Positions 26,923 to 36,308 of a stretch of 64,000 nucleotides of DNA are shown here, in pieces. The notes under the pieces are model-generated. The model searched no databases, had not been told where the DNA came from, and saw nothing but the letters and a program-made list of their open reading frames with translations. Position numbers and translations under genes: made by a program. Numbering within the stretch: the first letter of the stretch is position 1; each line of letters begins with the position of its first letter. The stretch is from Marinobacterium iners DSM 11526 (GTDB lineage Bacteria > Pseudomonadota > Gammaproteobacteria > Pseudomonadales > Balneatricaceae), in contig NZ_FNRJ01000009.1 of the NCBI RefSeq assembly GCF_900107855.1, positions 91,967 through 155,966 on the forward strand, read 5' to 3'.

Positions 26923-28839
26923 TCAGCACAGGTCTTTGTACGGGTTTTCGACCTGCAGTGAGATCGGGTTGGCATAACCGGGCAGGCGAATTTCATCGGC
27001 ACTGATCTGCAGGTCATCCCCCGTCAGCACGTTGTGGTCGTACAGATAGATGGGTTTTGCCTGACCCATGATAGCAGACTGGTTATAGCTTTCGGCCTGT
27101 TCGCGTACCTGCTCGCGTCGCTTGCGCCAGGCATTCATGGCGGCTTCGCCGTGACGCCTTGTCAGCAGCTGCTCGACCACATGGGGTGCCATTACTGCGG
27201 CGCTGGCGTTGTTGCCGCCAAACCCCTTGGCGTTAATCAATACCGAGTCCATCCCTGTAGCGCCGGTTTCCTTATGGGTCAGCGGGAAATGCAGGTTGGA
27301 GCTGTGCACATCTTCTGCAATTTCGGTTGTGGTGGTCAGACCCGGCACGATGCCGTGTTTCCAGACGCCCAGTGACGCAAATAGCTGATCCCCTCCTGCA
27401 GTGCCCTGTGAGTGCCCAAGATAGGCTTTTATGGCACTGACGGTCCAGTCAGGGATATCAAACGCCTTGGCGGTCTCGTTGATGACATGAGATTCGGTTA
27501 CGCGGTTTTGCGGGGTGCTGGTGCCGTGTGCCTGTACAAAGCTGCGCTGCTTGAGTGACTCTTCACCCAACAGTGTGCCGATCAGTGATGCCGCCTTGCC
27601 AAGGGTCATGTAGTTGCCGATGCCCGGTGCCGAAATCGACTTTTTGTGCCCGTCGGCATGGACAAAAACATCGGCCACCGCACCGTGGATGTCAGCGCCA
27701 AGCTCCAGTGCGAGATCGTCACTCATCAGCACCAAGAACTGGCTGGATTCACCCATGGTAAAGCCACAGTTGTTGCCGAATGGACGACAGGCTTTGCGGT
27801 AGTGCTCCTCAGCCATCTCGGCAAGACCGTCCAGCGCTATCAGCTGTTTGTCTTCGGCCAGGGCGCCCATGGCACGGAAGCCTTCAATGATCTCCTGCGT
27901 TACCGGGGCATCACTGCCACCGACCAGTACCAGCTTGCTGCGGCCGGTACGTATCGCCTCGACGCCGCTTTTCAGGTTGTACAGAAAGGTGGCGCAGGCG
28001 CCCAGCGCGCCGCCGGTCGTGCCGACGTTACCGAGCAGGTAGGCGTTGATGAAGTCAGCCGGCATCTGGGCATAACCCAGTGGCATCTGTTTGGAGGTGG
28101 TGCGTTTGCCCAGCGCCGGGAACTTGGTCAGGCCGCCGAAGCCAAGATCATCCAGCTGGCCAATTGAGTTGCTGGCGAACACTGCGATCTGATCCGGAGA
28201 GAGCAGATCCAGAATAGTCTGATACTCGATCCCCATCGAGCGCAGTGCATCGGAGGCAGCATAAACCGCCATCTGCAGGCCGCGGGGATGGTTGCGCGAC
28301 TGGTACAGTTTGCCGGGCTCGAACCCGGTCGGCAGCATGCCGGCACTTTGTACCAGGGCTGGTTTGGAATCCGGGAAAATCAGTTCGCAACTGCCGTCGA
28401 TCCGTACCTCAACCTGACCGCCGCCTATCTCTTTTACCTGCCAGTTTGCCGGGATTTGCTGCGGCAGCTGGCGGCTGCGCAGGCGGAAACTCAGGCCTTG
28501 GTCGCTGCCTTTGATGCTGGCCGGGCGGTTGAACATGACGGCATTAACATCGAACCAATCGGGGTGGATGCGGCGAATCAGGGTGTTGTCTCGTACCTGC
28601 TGTTCAATGCGGCTGGCCAGCTCTGCAGCCGTGAAGTGCTGGCTGGTGTCACCCTGCAGCTGGTAGCTGCCGGCATCATACTGCGCAAGCCCGGTCAGTG
28701 TTGCCAGATCAACCAGCGTATCCTGTCGACTGGATGCATCCAGCTGATCCAGTATCAGGCGACGATAGCCCTGGTGAAAGGAAGAGCGACCAGCGGGGCT
28801 GATACCACCAAAACCGACAATGACAGGCAGCTGAGACAA
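26923..28839 (-). CDS. fabY: Beta-ketoacyl-ACP synthase FabY
   Basis: Large ketoacyl synthase of 638 residues with catalytic triad C282 (GACATF), H438 (QAHGTSTP) and H476 (YLGHSQGTAGG), the Cys-His-His type of FabB/FabF rather than the Cys-His-Asn type of FabH. Length and N-terminal LPVIVGFGGISPAGR match Pseudomonas FabY, which starts fatty acid synthesis by condensing acetyl-CoA with malonyl-ACP. The start is a TTG at 28839 with GAGGAG 7 bases upstream; the longer frame to 28932 is not conserved-looking. It is divergent from an OmpA-type lipoprotein gene. Whether a FabH exists elsewhere cannot be seen here. Confidence 0.87.
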   Translation of the reverse strand: MSQLPVIVGFGGISPAGRSSFHQGYRRLILDQLDASSRQDTLVDLATLTGLAQYDAGSYQLQGDTSQHFTAAELASRIEQQVRDNTLIRRIHPDWFDVNAVMFNRPASIKGSDQGLSFRLRSRQLPQQIPANWQVKEIGGGQVEVRIDGSCELIFPDSKPALVQSAGMLPTGFEPGKLYQSRNHPRGLQMAVYAASDALRSMGIEYQTILDLLSPDQIAVFASNSIGQLDDLGFGGLTKFPALGKRTTSKQMPLGYAQMPADFINAYLLGNVGTTGGALGACATFLYNLKSGVEAIRTGRSKLVLVGGSDAPVTQEIIEGFRAMGALAEDKQLIALDGLAEMAEEHYRKACRPFGNNCGFTMGESSQFLVLMSDDLALELGADIHGAVADVFVHADGHKKSISAPGIGNYMTLGKAASLIGTLLGEESLKQRSFVQAHGTSTPQNRVTESHVINETAKAFDIPDWTVSAIKAYLGHSQGTAGGDQLFASLGVWKHGIVPGLTTTTEIAEDVHSSNLHFPLTHKETGATGMDSVLINAKGFGGNNASAAVMAPHVVEQLLTRRHGEAAMNAWRKRREQVREQAESYNQSAIMGQAKPIYLYDHNVLTGDDLQISADEIRLPGYANPISLQVENPYKDLC

Positions 28840-29045
28840 AAGATACTCCTCGGGGTGGTGACGCGGATGACAAAGAAGGATAACAGCGCATTTTATCGTC
28901 TGATCCTGGCGCTGGCCAGCATCCATATGCACTCCCGTGTAAAAGCGCTACTGGTTTTCATTTCGTATTAAGCTATTCTGAGCTAAAAGGTATCAGGCCT
29001 GCTCTTTCATATGGAGGAGCGGGAGACCGTATTCAGGAGGAAACC

Positions 29046-29705
29046 ATGAAAAAGCTGATGATCACCTCACTTGCGTCAGTATTGTTGCTGGGTGGGTGTA
29101 CAACGCTGGACCCCTACACTCAGGAGTCTAAAACGTCGCAGGCAACCAAGGGCGCAGGTCTGGGTGCTTTGGGTGGCGCCGTACTGGGTGCAGCCGTGGC
29201 TGGCAAGGGCGATCGAAATGAGGGCGCACTGGCAGGGGCTGTTATTGGCGGTGCTGTTGGTGGTGGTATCGGTTATTACATGGATCAGCAGGAAATGCAG
29301 CTGCGTCAGCAGCTTGAAGGTACCGGTGTTCGAGTGGAGCGTGTCGGGGATGACATCCGGCTGATTATGCCTGGCAATATTACCTTTGCCACCGACAGTG
29401 ATCGGGTTGATCCGTCTTTTTACTCGGTGCTCGACTCGGTTGCTCGTGTGTTGATCAAGTTCGAGAAGAGTCAGGTTGCAGTGGAAGGCTATACCGATTC
29501 AACCGGTTCATTTGAATACAATCAGCAGTTGTCGGAGCGTCGCGCCACCAGTGTTGCACGCTACCTGAATTCGGTTGGGGTCAGCCACTTGAGACTGGAT
29601 GCGCGCGGTCTAGGTGAGCGTTACCCGATTGCCAATAATGACACTGAAGCGGGGCGGGCGATGAACCGTCGCGTCGAGATCAAGATTCGCGGCACTCAGC
29701 GCTGA
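29046..29705 (+). CDS. OmpA-family lipoprotein with glycine-zipper (YiaD-like)
   Basis: A 219-residue lipoprotein: lipobox LLGGC with C18, then a glycine-zipper segment (about 38-80, GLGALGGAVLGAAV and GAVIGGAVGGGIGYY), and a C-terminal OmpA peptidoglycan-binding domain (about 105-215) with VEGYTDSTGS and NRRVEIKI. It resembles YiaD. It probably ties outer membrane to cell wall. AGGAGG precedes the ATG at ideal distance. It is followed by a 9-bp stem-loop shared with the convergent gene. Confidence 0.9.
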   Translation: MKKLMITSLASVLLLGGCTTLDPYTQESKTSQATKGAGLGALGGAVLGAAVAGKGDRNEGALAGAVIGGAVGGGIGYYMDQQEMQLRQQLEGTGVRVERVGDDIRLIMPGNITFATDSDRVDPSFYSVLDSVARVLIKFEKSQVAVEGYTDSTGSFEYNQQLSERRATSVARYLNSVGVSHLRLDARGLGERYPIANNDTEAGRAMNRRVEIKIRGTQR

Positions 29706-29713
29706 GTCTGCTG

Positions 29714-29740
29714 GCCGTGCGGGCGCTGGTTCCGCACGGC
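29714..29740. terminator. Stem-loop between convergent genes
   Basis: GCCGTGCGG (29714-29722) pairs perfectly with CCGCACGGC (29732-29740) around a 9-base loop. It sits just after the OmpA-type lipoprotein stop and before the end of the convergent coiled-coil gene. There is no T run on either strand, so Rho-independent termination is not assured. Confidence 0.4.
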
Positions 29741-29754
29741 TGCAAATATCTCTG

Positions 29755-29949
29755 TCAAAGGTTTTCGCTTTCCCGAAGTCGGTCAAACTTGCCCAGCAGT
29801 CGCTGCAGACTCTGCTCAGTACTTTCGCGTTCGGCTTCCAGTGTTGTCTTGCTCTCACGCAGCTCGCTGACTTCCAGTCGCAGCAGTTCGACCTCTTCGA
29901 TTAATCCCTCAATCTTTTTTTCCAGTTCGGTAAAGAGTCCGCTCTGCAT
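29755..29949 (-). CDS. Short ZapB-like coiled-coil protein
   Basis: A 64-residue protein that is nearly all coiled coil with charged heptads (LFTELEKKIEGLIEEVELL then LRLEVSELRESK). The start and the end (LQRLLGKFDRL) resemble cell-division protein ZapB (LEKLEAK..., LQALLGRMEEV) but the middle is about 17 residues shorter. Such short ZapB-like or TIGR02449 proteins occur in Pseudomonas relatives, usually near zapA; zapA is not seen here. ATG at 29949 has GGAG upstream. It lies 55 bases downstream of flgT on the same strand. Confidence 0.65.
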   Translation of the reverse strand: MQSGLFTELEKKIEGLIEEVELLRLEVSELRESKTTLEAERESTEQSLQRLLGKFDRLRESENL

Positions 29950-30004
29950 TTTGGTGGTGCTCCTGTATGGGTGTGGATGATTCAAGGGCGCAAGACTAAG
30001 CTGC

Positions 30005-31213
30005 TCAATGGGCGATTACAATATCATCCTGCTGGATGTTGAGGGTGTTGCTGTCAGCGGGCAGTCGGCCCCGTGACATGGTGGGTTGTACGTCTTCCAG
30101 AGTCAGTGTCTGGCGAGTGTTGCGCAGCTCGCTCACCGGCATCTGATTGGCATCATAATGGGTGTAGAGTCTATACACGCTCAGCCGATCACCCGGTTTC
30201 AGGCCTGCCAGCGAGCCGGCGCCGATCCATGCCTCATTGCCTTCCGTACGTGTGATGCTGCTGCGGAACGGTTCACACATCAGTGTTTCATCAATATAGC
30301 GACTGATCTCCTGCAGGGTGGCCTCCACCTTCTGGCCGAAGTCCTGCTGCCAGAACAGGGGGCTCCCGAAGCCTGTTTTTTCATGTACCGGGCGGTTCCA
30401 GCGACCTGCTGTGGCGAAGGGTTGTTGCCACATCATCTGTCCTGTGAAAGTGTCAAAAATATAGAGGTCCAATACAAAGTTGCGCAGATGTTTTGAGCTG
30501 GCGAAGTCCAGCCTGCGGTAGGTGTCGAGCAGGATGTTGGGTGGACGAGGGCCCGCCGGGTTGTGCAGGCTCAGGTCCCGGATAATGCCGGTTACCAGGA
30601 ACTGGGTTTGTTGCTGTTGTGCGTGATTCAAGTGGCGGGAAAGAGCGCCCTCGGACAGTTGCTGGGGGGGCTGATCCTGGTTGCCCATCAACTGCAGATT
30701 GCCACGGTCAATGACATTAAGTGTGCTCTGTTGCAAAGACTGACTGATTATCGTGGCCAGTCCCTGTTGAATGCCCTGCAGATTGCCATGGCTGGCGTCA
30801 GCGGGACGGGCGAGACTGAATCCGCCGATGGCAATCGTTTTGCGATAGGCCAGGGGAGGCTGGCCGTTGGCGCAGCCGGCCTCAGCTTCCACCTCGGCCA
30901 GGATACGCACAGTCAGCTGGCTGCCACGGATGTATTCATCGATGATGCGGATGTTGTTGAGCTGGGTCAGGCTGTTAATGCGCATATTGTCAATTTCAAG
31001 TATGCCGTCACGTACTTCCTGTGTGGTGGAAATCCAGGCGCTGCCCTGAAGGGAAGCCTGTTCTCGGGCACGACTGACCGCCAGCTCTCGGGCCCGATCA
31101 AGGTCATTATTTATAATCGGCGCCGAGCCCTCGGCCTCGATGGTGATGGCTGCAACATGGGGGATGGCCAGTGTCAGGCAGAGCAGTAGCAGACGGCAAA
31201 GTCGGGTCAGCAT
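30005..31213 (-). CDS. flgT: Flagellar assembly protein FlgT
   Basis: A 402-residue periplasmic protein with an N-terminal signal peptide (LLLLCLTLAIPHVAA). It consists of an N-terminal domain (about 22-110), a middle domain resembling TolB-type N-terminal folds (about 120-310), and a small C-terminal beta domain (about 325-402, IGAGSLAGLKPGDRLSVYR). This order is that of Vibrio FlgT, which builds the H-ring around the basal body of sodium-driven polar flagella. It is divergent from flgO-flgP, whose products also act at the outer-membrane part of the motor. No other flagellar genes are nearby. Confidence 0.85.
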   Translation of the reverse strand: MLTRLCRLLLLCLTLAIPHVAAITIEAEGSAPIINNDLDRARELAVSRAREQASLQGSAWISTTQEVRDGILEIDNMRINSLTQLNNIRIIDEYIRGSQLTVRILAEVEAEAGCANGQPPLAYRKTIAIGGFSLARPADASHGNLQGIQQGLATIISQSLQQSTLNVIDRGNLQLMGNQDQPPQQLSEGALSRHLNHAQQQQTQFLVTGIIRDLSLHNPAGPRPPNILLDTYRRLDFASSKHLRNFVLDLYIFDTFTGQMMWQQPFATAGRWNRPVHEKTGFGSPLFWQQDFGQKVEATLQEISRYIDETLMCEPFRSSITRTEGNEAWIGAGSLAGLKPGDRLSVYRLYTHYDANQMPVSELRNTRQTLTLEDVQPTMSRGRLPADSNTLNIQQDDIVIAH

Positions 31214-31352
31214 GATGGTCAGTGTCCTCAGGTATTGGCCAAAAGGTATGCAATTTGCGAGTGCGATGCAAACGCTGACGGCGGTACTCTCCTGTCATCG
31301 CTCCATTTTGTGGTACATTCAGAAAAATCACACCCGACAGAGAGCAAAACTG

Positions 31353-32048
31353 ATGAGAGTGGCAGTGCTTACAGCCTGCAGTCTGCTGATGCTGTTGGCC
31401 GGCTGCGCCCAGCAGGGGCCCGGCCCGGTCCAGGCTCATGTAGTCAGCATGCATCCTCAGGTGCTTGCGCAAATAGAAGATGCCAGGTCAGAGCGGTCGT
31501 ACGGCAGAACCGAGCTGAAACAGACAGGGGGTGATCGCAATGGACTGGACCCTGTCAGTGAGGCGGTTGTGCAGATGGCACATCAGCTGGAAACAGGCAT
31601 GGACAAAAGCAATATCAGTCGGCTGCCGCTGGCTGTGCTGGCTTTTCGCAACCTGCTGCAACCGGGCCAGGTGGGCGAACTGGGCGAACGGCTGGGTGAC
31701 AGTTTTGTTTTTCAGCTGGAGCAGCGGGGTTACAATCTGGTTGATTACCGCGCACAGAGCCTGGTGACCAGTGTAAAGCCGGATATCGAGCCCTATAACA
31801 TGTCGGCCCTGCGTACCCGTCATCGAATCTACTTTGTGCTTACCGGTACCTATGCGCTGCACCCTGATGGTGTTGTGATTAACGCTCGATTGCTCGATAC
31901 CACAACACGTCAGGTGCTGGCCTCTGGCCAGAGTCACATTCCGCTGTCCCGCCTGGAGCAACGCTGGCCCGGCTACAATCTGCTGGAAGCACGAGAGCGT
32001 GGCATGATCATCGAAAACCGGCAAGGTCCGGCTGGAGGTTCTCAGTGA
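31353..32048 (+). CDS. flgO: Flagellar H-ring lipoprotein FlgO
   Basis: A 231-residue outer-membrane lipoprotein with lipobox LLAGC (C18) and a C-terminal FlgO domain (about 75-220), including FRNLLQPGQVGELGERLGDSF and GTYALHPDGVVINARLLD. FlgO is needed for outer-membrane stability of polar flagella and motility in Vibrio. ATG at 31353 was chosen because the lipoprotein signal begins there. The stop overlaps the flgP start (TGATG), so translation is coupled. It is divergent from flgT. Confidence 0.87.
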   Translation: MRVAVLTACSLLMLLAGCAQQGPGPVQAHVVSMHPQVLAQIEDARSERSYGRTELKQTGGDRNGLDPVSEAVVQMAHQLETGMDKSNISRLPLAVLAFRNLLQPGQVGELGERLGDSFVFQLEQRGYNLVDYRAQSLVTSVKPDIEPYNMSALRTRHRIYFVLTGTYALHPDGVVINARLLDTTTRQVLASGQSHIPLSRLEQRWPGYNLLEARERGMIIENRQGPAGGSQ

Positions 32049-32509
32049 TGAGATCAGTGGTTCTGATGATTCTGGCGTTGGTGCTGACCGGTTGTGAAAC
32101 TGTGGTGCATTCGGCCAAGACGGTAGCGGAAGCGTTGCCAGACGTGCACGCGAGTCCTCGAATTGAGGCGCCTGTAGAGCCGAACTGGGTCAGTGCGACC
32201 GGCTATGCGCCGATCAGTTTGCAGCCGGGGCAGACCGAACAGCAGAGGATGTTGATGGCGATGCGTGCGTCCAAGCTGCGAGCCTATCAGGAGCTGGCCG
32301 GTATCATACATGGACAGTATCTGTATGGCACTACACGGGTCGAGGACATGGTGGTGCAGAACGATAGCTTCAAAACGGCCGTTGCCGGTATCGTGCGTGG
32401 CGCACGGGTGGTCAAAAGCTACCCGGTACAGGACGATACCTATGCAACAGTGCTGGAGGTGGACCTGAATCAGGTTCAGCGCGCCTGGGTGCATGAGGCG
32501 GCACGCTGA
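32048..32509 (+). CDS. flgP: Flagellar outer-membrane lipoprotein FlgP
   Basis: Lipoprotein of 153 residues with lipobox VLTGC (C15) and an LPP20-type domain (about 60-150) with MRASKLRAYQELAGIIHGQYL. It fits FlgP, which forms the basal disk or H-ring components in polar flagella of Vibrio and Campylobacter. It is coupled to flgO; a GTG three bases earlier is possible. It ends 11 bases before the convergent glnD. Confidence 0.86.
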   Translation: MRSVVLMILALVLTGCETVVHSAKTVAEALPDVHASPRIEAPVEPNWVSATGYAPISLQPGQTEQQRMLMAMRASKLRAYQELAGIIHGQYLYGTTRVEDMVVQNDSFKTAVAGIVRGARVVKSYPVQDDTYATVLEVDLNQVQRAWVHEAAR

Positions 32510-32520
32510 GTCGAGATCTG

Positions 32521-35220
32521 CTACTGTTTCTGCACATGCTCATCCAGCTGCTGGCAGATCGCCTGCTGCAGCTGGCGGCACAGCTCGGGATCACTGATCG
32601 GCTGATTGTTGCTGTCGGTGATGAAGAAAAAGTCTTCAACCCGCTCGCCAATGCTCGAAATCTTTGCCTTGCGCACTGAAATGCCGAACTCCACAAAAAT
32701 GCGGCCGATGCGTGCCAACAGGCCGGGGCGATCCGGAGTGATCACCTCCAGGATGGTTTGCTGAGATGAGGGGTCGTTGCTCAGAGTCAGGCGCGTGGGT
32801 GTAGCAAACAGCTTGAGCTGGCGCGGCACTCGGCGCTGAATGATCTCGGGGTAGTCTTCCGGGTCGTCCAGCTCTTCGGTCAGGTGGCGCTGGATGTTGG
32901 CCAGATATTCAGGGTTTTCCGACAGTGGCTGGTTGTCATCCGTCAGTACCGTGTAGGTGTTGAGAGTGCGGCCATGGTCGGTGAGGATGATACGGGCATC
33001 CTGAATGTTAAGGTGTAGCTGGTCCATGGCGGCAACCGTCGCCGGGAACAGGGTAGGCAGATCTTCACTGTAGATGAAGATCTCGGTAGCACCTTCAAAG
33101 ACGCGGTAAGAAGTCTTGCGAATCAGGACCAGCGGTAGCGGGCTGTCACCGTGTTCCAGAATCGCCTGTGTATGCCAGGCGATGTTGTGCGCATCTTCTC
33201 GCAGGAAGTAGTCATCCCCCAGCAATGCCCAGTGGTCGAATATGTCCTGCTCTCGAATACCCTGGCGGGCCAGCAGCAGCATCGCTTCATGCTGTACCTG
33301 CTCGATACGGTCTTCCTTGTTGATGGGGTTTTCCAGTCCGCGGCGCAGTGAGCGTTTGGTATCCATATAGAGCTGGCGCAGCAAAGTGGCGCGCCAGCTG
33401 TTCCACAGGGTGTGATTGGTGGCATTGATATCCGCGACGGTCAGGACGTAAAGGTAGTCCAGATGTACCAAATCGCGCACCTCCATGGCGAAAGCGTGAA
33501 TCACCTCCGGGTCTGAAATGTCGCGTCGCTGCGCCGTCATGGACATCTTCAGGTGGTTGCGTACCAGCCAGGCCACTAGGTGGGTGTCCCATTTGCCAAG
33601 ATGATGGCGTCGACAGAAGGCTATTACATCGTCAGAACCCAGCTCCGAGTGGTCACCGCCACGGCCCTTGGCAATGTCGTGATAAAGGCCCGCAATGTAC
33701 AGCAGCTCAATTTTGGGCAGCTGGTTGACGATACGGTGGGCAATGGAAAACTGTTCGCGGTATTCGCGATGACGGAACTGACGCATCTTCTGAATCACTT
33801 TCAGGGTATGCGCATCCACGGTGTAGATATGGAACAGGTCATGCTGCATCTGGCCCACGATTTTGCCGAACTCGGGAAGGTAAAGCCCCAGAATGCCGTA
33901 GCGGTTCATGCGCTTAAGTTCAGTCGACACGCGTTCCGGTGAGCGCAGCAGCTCCATAAACAGGGAGGTGTTGCGAATATCCTTGCGAAAGTCGTTGTCG
34001 ATCAGATGGCGATGGTTGCGCACCAGTCGAATGGTTGAGGCGCGAACCCCCTGAATGTCAGGGTGCTGGGCCATCAGTACGAACAGCTCCATGATGGCAA
34101 AGGGGTGATGCTCGAATACCTTGTCATAGACTGCTTCCAGGTAGTTGTTGCGAATCTGAAAGCGATTGTTCAGTGGCTGGATGCTCTGCTCGTCGTCAAT
34201 GCGCAGGATCGCCTCGTCGAAGTGTTGCAGCAGCATGTCGTTGAATTCCGACATGGCCATGGCGACGCGGTAATACTTGCTCATGAACTGCTCAACCGCC
34301 AGAGCGCCTTCCTGGTCTTCGTAGCCGAAGTATGTGGCGAGTGCACGCTGATGATCGAACAGCAGTCGATCCTCGCGGCGCTTGCATAGCATATGCAGGG
34401 CGTAGCGGACGGTCCAAAGATAGAGTTCGCCCTTGTTCAGGGTGTCCAGCTCGGGTTCGGTCAGGAAGCCGTGGTCCACTAGATCGCGGATGTAGGTGGC
34501 GCCAAAGTGGCGCTTGGCTACCCAGCCTACGGTCTGAAGGTCTCGCAGGCCTCCGGGCGAGTTTTTCAGGTTGGGCTCAAGATTGTATTCGGTGTTGTTG
34601 GTTTTTTCGTGGCGCTCTTTCTGTTCGGCCAGCTTGGCCTTGAAAAACTCCTTGTCGGTCCAGGCGCCCTCAGAGGTCACTCGATCATACATCTCGTTCT
34701 GCAGGGCAGGATCGCCGCAGAGCGTGCGCGACTCGATCAGGTTGGTGGCGATGGTGATGTCGTTGCGCGCTTCGTCATAACACTGGTCAATGGTGCGCAC
34801 ACTGGACCCCAGGTCCAGGCCTATATCCCACAGTAGAGTCAGGAAGCCACTGATGCTGTCCTGGCACTCGTTGGGATCGATCTGGTCGAACAGTAGCAGG
34901 ATGTCGATATCAGAGAAGGGGTGTAGTTCTCCGCGGCCATAACCGCCCACGGCTATGAGGGCGGCCTGATGTGCCGATGGCCAGGCAAACTGGGACCAGG
35001 CAGCATCAAGGATCTGGTCCAGTACCCAGGCGCGGCCATAGATCAGGCGGCGAATGTCTTCACCCTGCCGGAACGCATCATCCATGCGTTGTTGTGCTTC
35101 ACGCAACGATTCCTTGAGCACTTTCATGACCGGTCTGTCACGATTGGACAGGCTGGTGTGGAGCTGGCTGGGGTCCAGCAGCTCCGGTGCGGCTTCTAGT
35201 GGCTGAGCGGTACGGGTCAT
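32521..35220 (-). CDS. glnD: PII uridylyltransferase / uridylyl-removing enzyme GlnD
   Basis: Bifunctional nitrogen sensor of 899 residues. The N-terminal nucleotidyltransferase has GGYGRGELHPFSDIDILLL, the HD domain has HDIAKGRGGDHSELG, and two C-terminal ACT domains sense glutamine (beginning near TEIFIYSEDLPTLF and TILEVITPDRPGLLARI). All motifs are intact. It uridylylates or deuridylylates PII proteins according to glutamine. It follows map on the same strand after 24 bases, the order seen in Pseudomonas and E. coli, opposite to rpsB. Confidence 0.97.
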   Translation of the reverse strand: MTRTAQPLEAAPELLDPSQLHTSLSNRDRPVMKVLKESLREAQQRMDDAFRQGEDIRRLIYGRAWVLDQILDAAWSQFAWPSAHQAALIAVGGYGRGELHPFSDIDILLLFDQIDPNECQDSISGFLTLLWDIGLDLGSSVRTIDQCYDEARNDITIATNLIESRTLCGDPALQNEMYDRVTSEGAWTDKEFFKAKLAEQKERHEKTNNTEYNLEPNLKNSPGGLRDLQTVGWVAKRHFGATYIRDLVDHGFLTEPELDTLNKGELYLWTVRYALHMLCKRREDRLLFDHQRALATYFGYEDQEGALAVEQFMSKYYRVAMAMSEFNDMLLQHFDEAILRIDDEQSIQPLNNRFQIRNNYLEAVYDKVFEHHPFAIMELFVLMAQHPDIQGVRASTIRLVRNHRHLIDNDFRKDIRNTSLFMELLRSPERVSTELKRMNRYGILGLYLPEFGKIVGQMQHDLFHIYTVDAHTLKVIQKMRQFRHREYREQFSIAHRIVNQLPKIELLYIAGLYHDIAKGRGGDHSELGSDDVIAFCRRHHLGKWDTHLVAWLVRNHLKMSMTAQRRDISDPEVIHAFAMEVRDLVHLDYLYVLTVADINATNHTLWNSWRATLLRQLYMDTKRSLRRGLENPINKEDRIEQVQHEAMLLLARQGIREQDIFDHWALLGDDYFLREDAHNIAWHTQAILEHGDSPLPLVLIRKTSYRVFEGATEIFIYSEDLPTLFPATVAAMDQLHLNIQDARIILTDHGRTLNTYTVLTDDNQPLSENPEYLANIQRHLTEELDDPEDYPEIIQRRVPRQLKLFATPTRLTLSNDPSSQQTILEVITPDRPGLLARIGRIFVEFGISVRKAKISSIGERVEDFFFITDSNNQPISDPELCRQLQQAICQQLDEHVQKQ

Positions 35221-35244
35221 GGAAAGGGCTCGTTCAGAGTGAAA

Positions 35245-36018
35245 TCAGGCGACCATCTCTTCCTTGCGCAGGGTCAGAATCTCGTAACCGTCAGCGGTTA
35301 CCAGAACTGTATGTTCCCATTGTGCGGATAGGCGTCGGTCAGTGGTTTCAACGGTCCAGCCGTCGCGCTTGTTAAGTTTTACGTGGCGCTTGCCGGCGTT
35401 GATCATCGGTTCGATGGTGAAAATCATGCCTTCCTTGAGTTCGTCGCCGGTGCCCGCTTTGCCGTAGTGAAGTACCTGTGGGTCTTCATGGAACTCAGCG
35501 CCGATGCCGTGGCCGCAGTACTCACGGACCACTGAGTAATGATTGCTCTCGGCGTGCTTCTGGATCACTTCGCCAATATCACCCAGGTGTGCGCCAGGAC
35601 GAACCAGTTCGATGCCTTTCTGCATGCATTCGCGCGTGATTTCACAGAGACGTTGGGCATGTGGGGCAACATCGCCCACGTAGAACATCTTGCTGGTGTC
35701 GCCATGGTATCCATCCTTGATCACGGTGATATCAATATTGATGATGTCGCCATTCTTGAGTTTTTTATCATTGGGGATGCCGTGACAAACCACCTGATTT
35801 ACAGAGGTGCAGATCGACTTGGGGAAGCCGTGGTAGTTGAGCGGGGCAGGAATGGCCTGCTGCTTGTTAACGATGTGCTCGTGGCAGATTTGGTTCAGTT
35901 CATCGGTTGTCACGCCCGGCTTGATATATGGCTCAATCATTTCGAGAACTTCCGCTGCCAGTCGGCAGGCGGTACGCATCTTTTCAATCTCTTCCGGGGT
36001 CTTGATTTTGATAGTCAT
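35245..36018 (-). CDS. map: Type I methionine aminopeptidase
   Basis: Removes the initiator Met from nascent proteins; 257 residues. The five metal ligands are in recognisable segments: DITVIKDGYHGDTSKMF (two Asp), GHGIGAEFHEDPQV (His), FTIEPMI (Glu) and QWEHTVLVT (Glu). It lacks an N-terminal extension, as in type Ia. It is divergent from rpsB with a 290-base gap, and is upstream of glnD in the same operon. Confidence 0.97.
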   Translation of the reverse strand: MTIKIKTPEEIEKMRTACRLAAEVLEMIEPYIKPGVTTDELNQICHEHIVNKQQAIPAPLNYHGFPKSICTSVNQVVCHGIPNDKKLKNGDIINIDITVIKDGYHGDTSKMFYVGDVAPHAQRLCEITRECMQKGIELVRPGAHLGDIGEVIQKHAESNHYSVVREYCGHGIGAEFHEDPQVLHYGKAGTGDELKEGMIFTIEPMINAGKRHVKLNKRDGWTVETTDRRLSAQWEHTVLVTADGYEILTLRKEEMVA

Positions 36019-36126
36019 AAATACTCGGTCTTGGCGCTTGAAGGGATGCCCGTGGCTGTAGGGCGAGAAGCCGGGCGTGAACTGGCGTCTATTGTAGCGA
36101 ACAAGACGCGTTCAGCCAAAGGGCGC

Positions 36127-36155
36127 TTCAAAAAGTGTATCGGCTATGGTATAAA
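36127..36155 (+). promoter_or_regulatory. Putative sigma-70 promoter and long leader of rpsB
   Basis: TTCAAA at 36127-36132 and TATAAA at 36150-36155, 17 bases apart, give a strong sigma-70 layout in the map-rpsB gap. The transcript would carry a leader of roughly 145 bases before the rpsB ATG, long enough to hold the S2-binding structure known in rpsB leaders of related bacteria. The leader structure was not checked. Confidence 0.6.
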
Positions 36156-36308
36156 TCGCGCTCCCGGAAGGGATGCTCAGGCATCGATCGGGGCTTTTAA
36201 ATACATCAACTGAAAACACACACATATCGTCACATGCGTTCAGGGTGCCGCCAAGCGGTTGGGCGATGGGATATGTGGAGGTTATAACCCGTTAGAGGAA
36301 ATACCACA

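Noticed and set aside
31240..31262. Possible sigma-54 promoter in the flgT-flgO gap (TTGGCC then ATGCAA)
   Set aside because: The GG and GC elements are 11 bases apart rather than 10, and the flanking consensus is poor.
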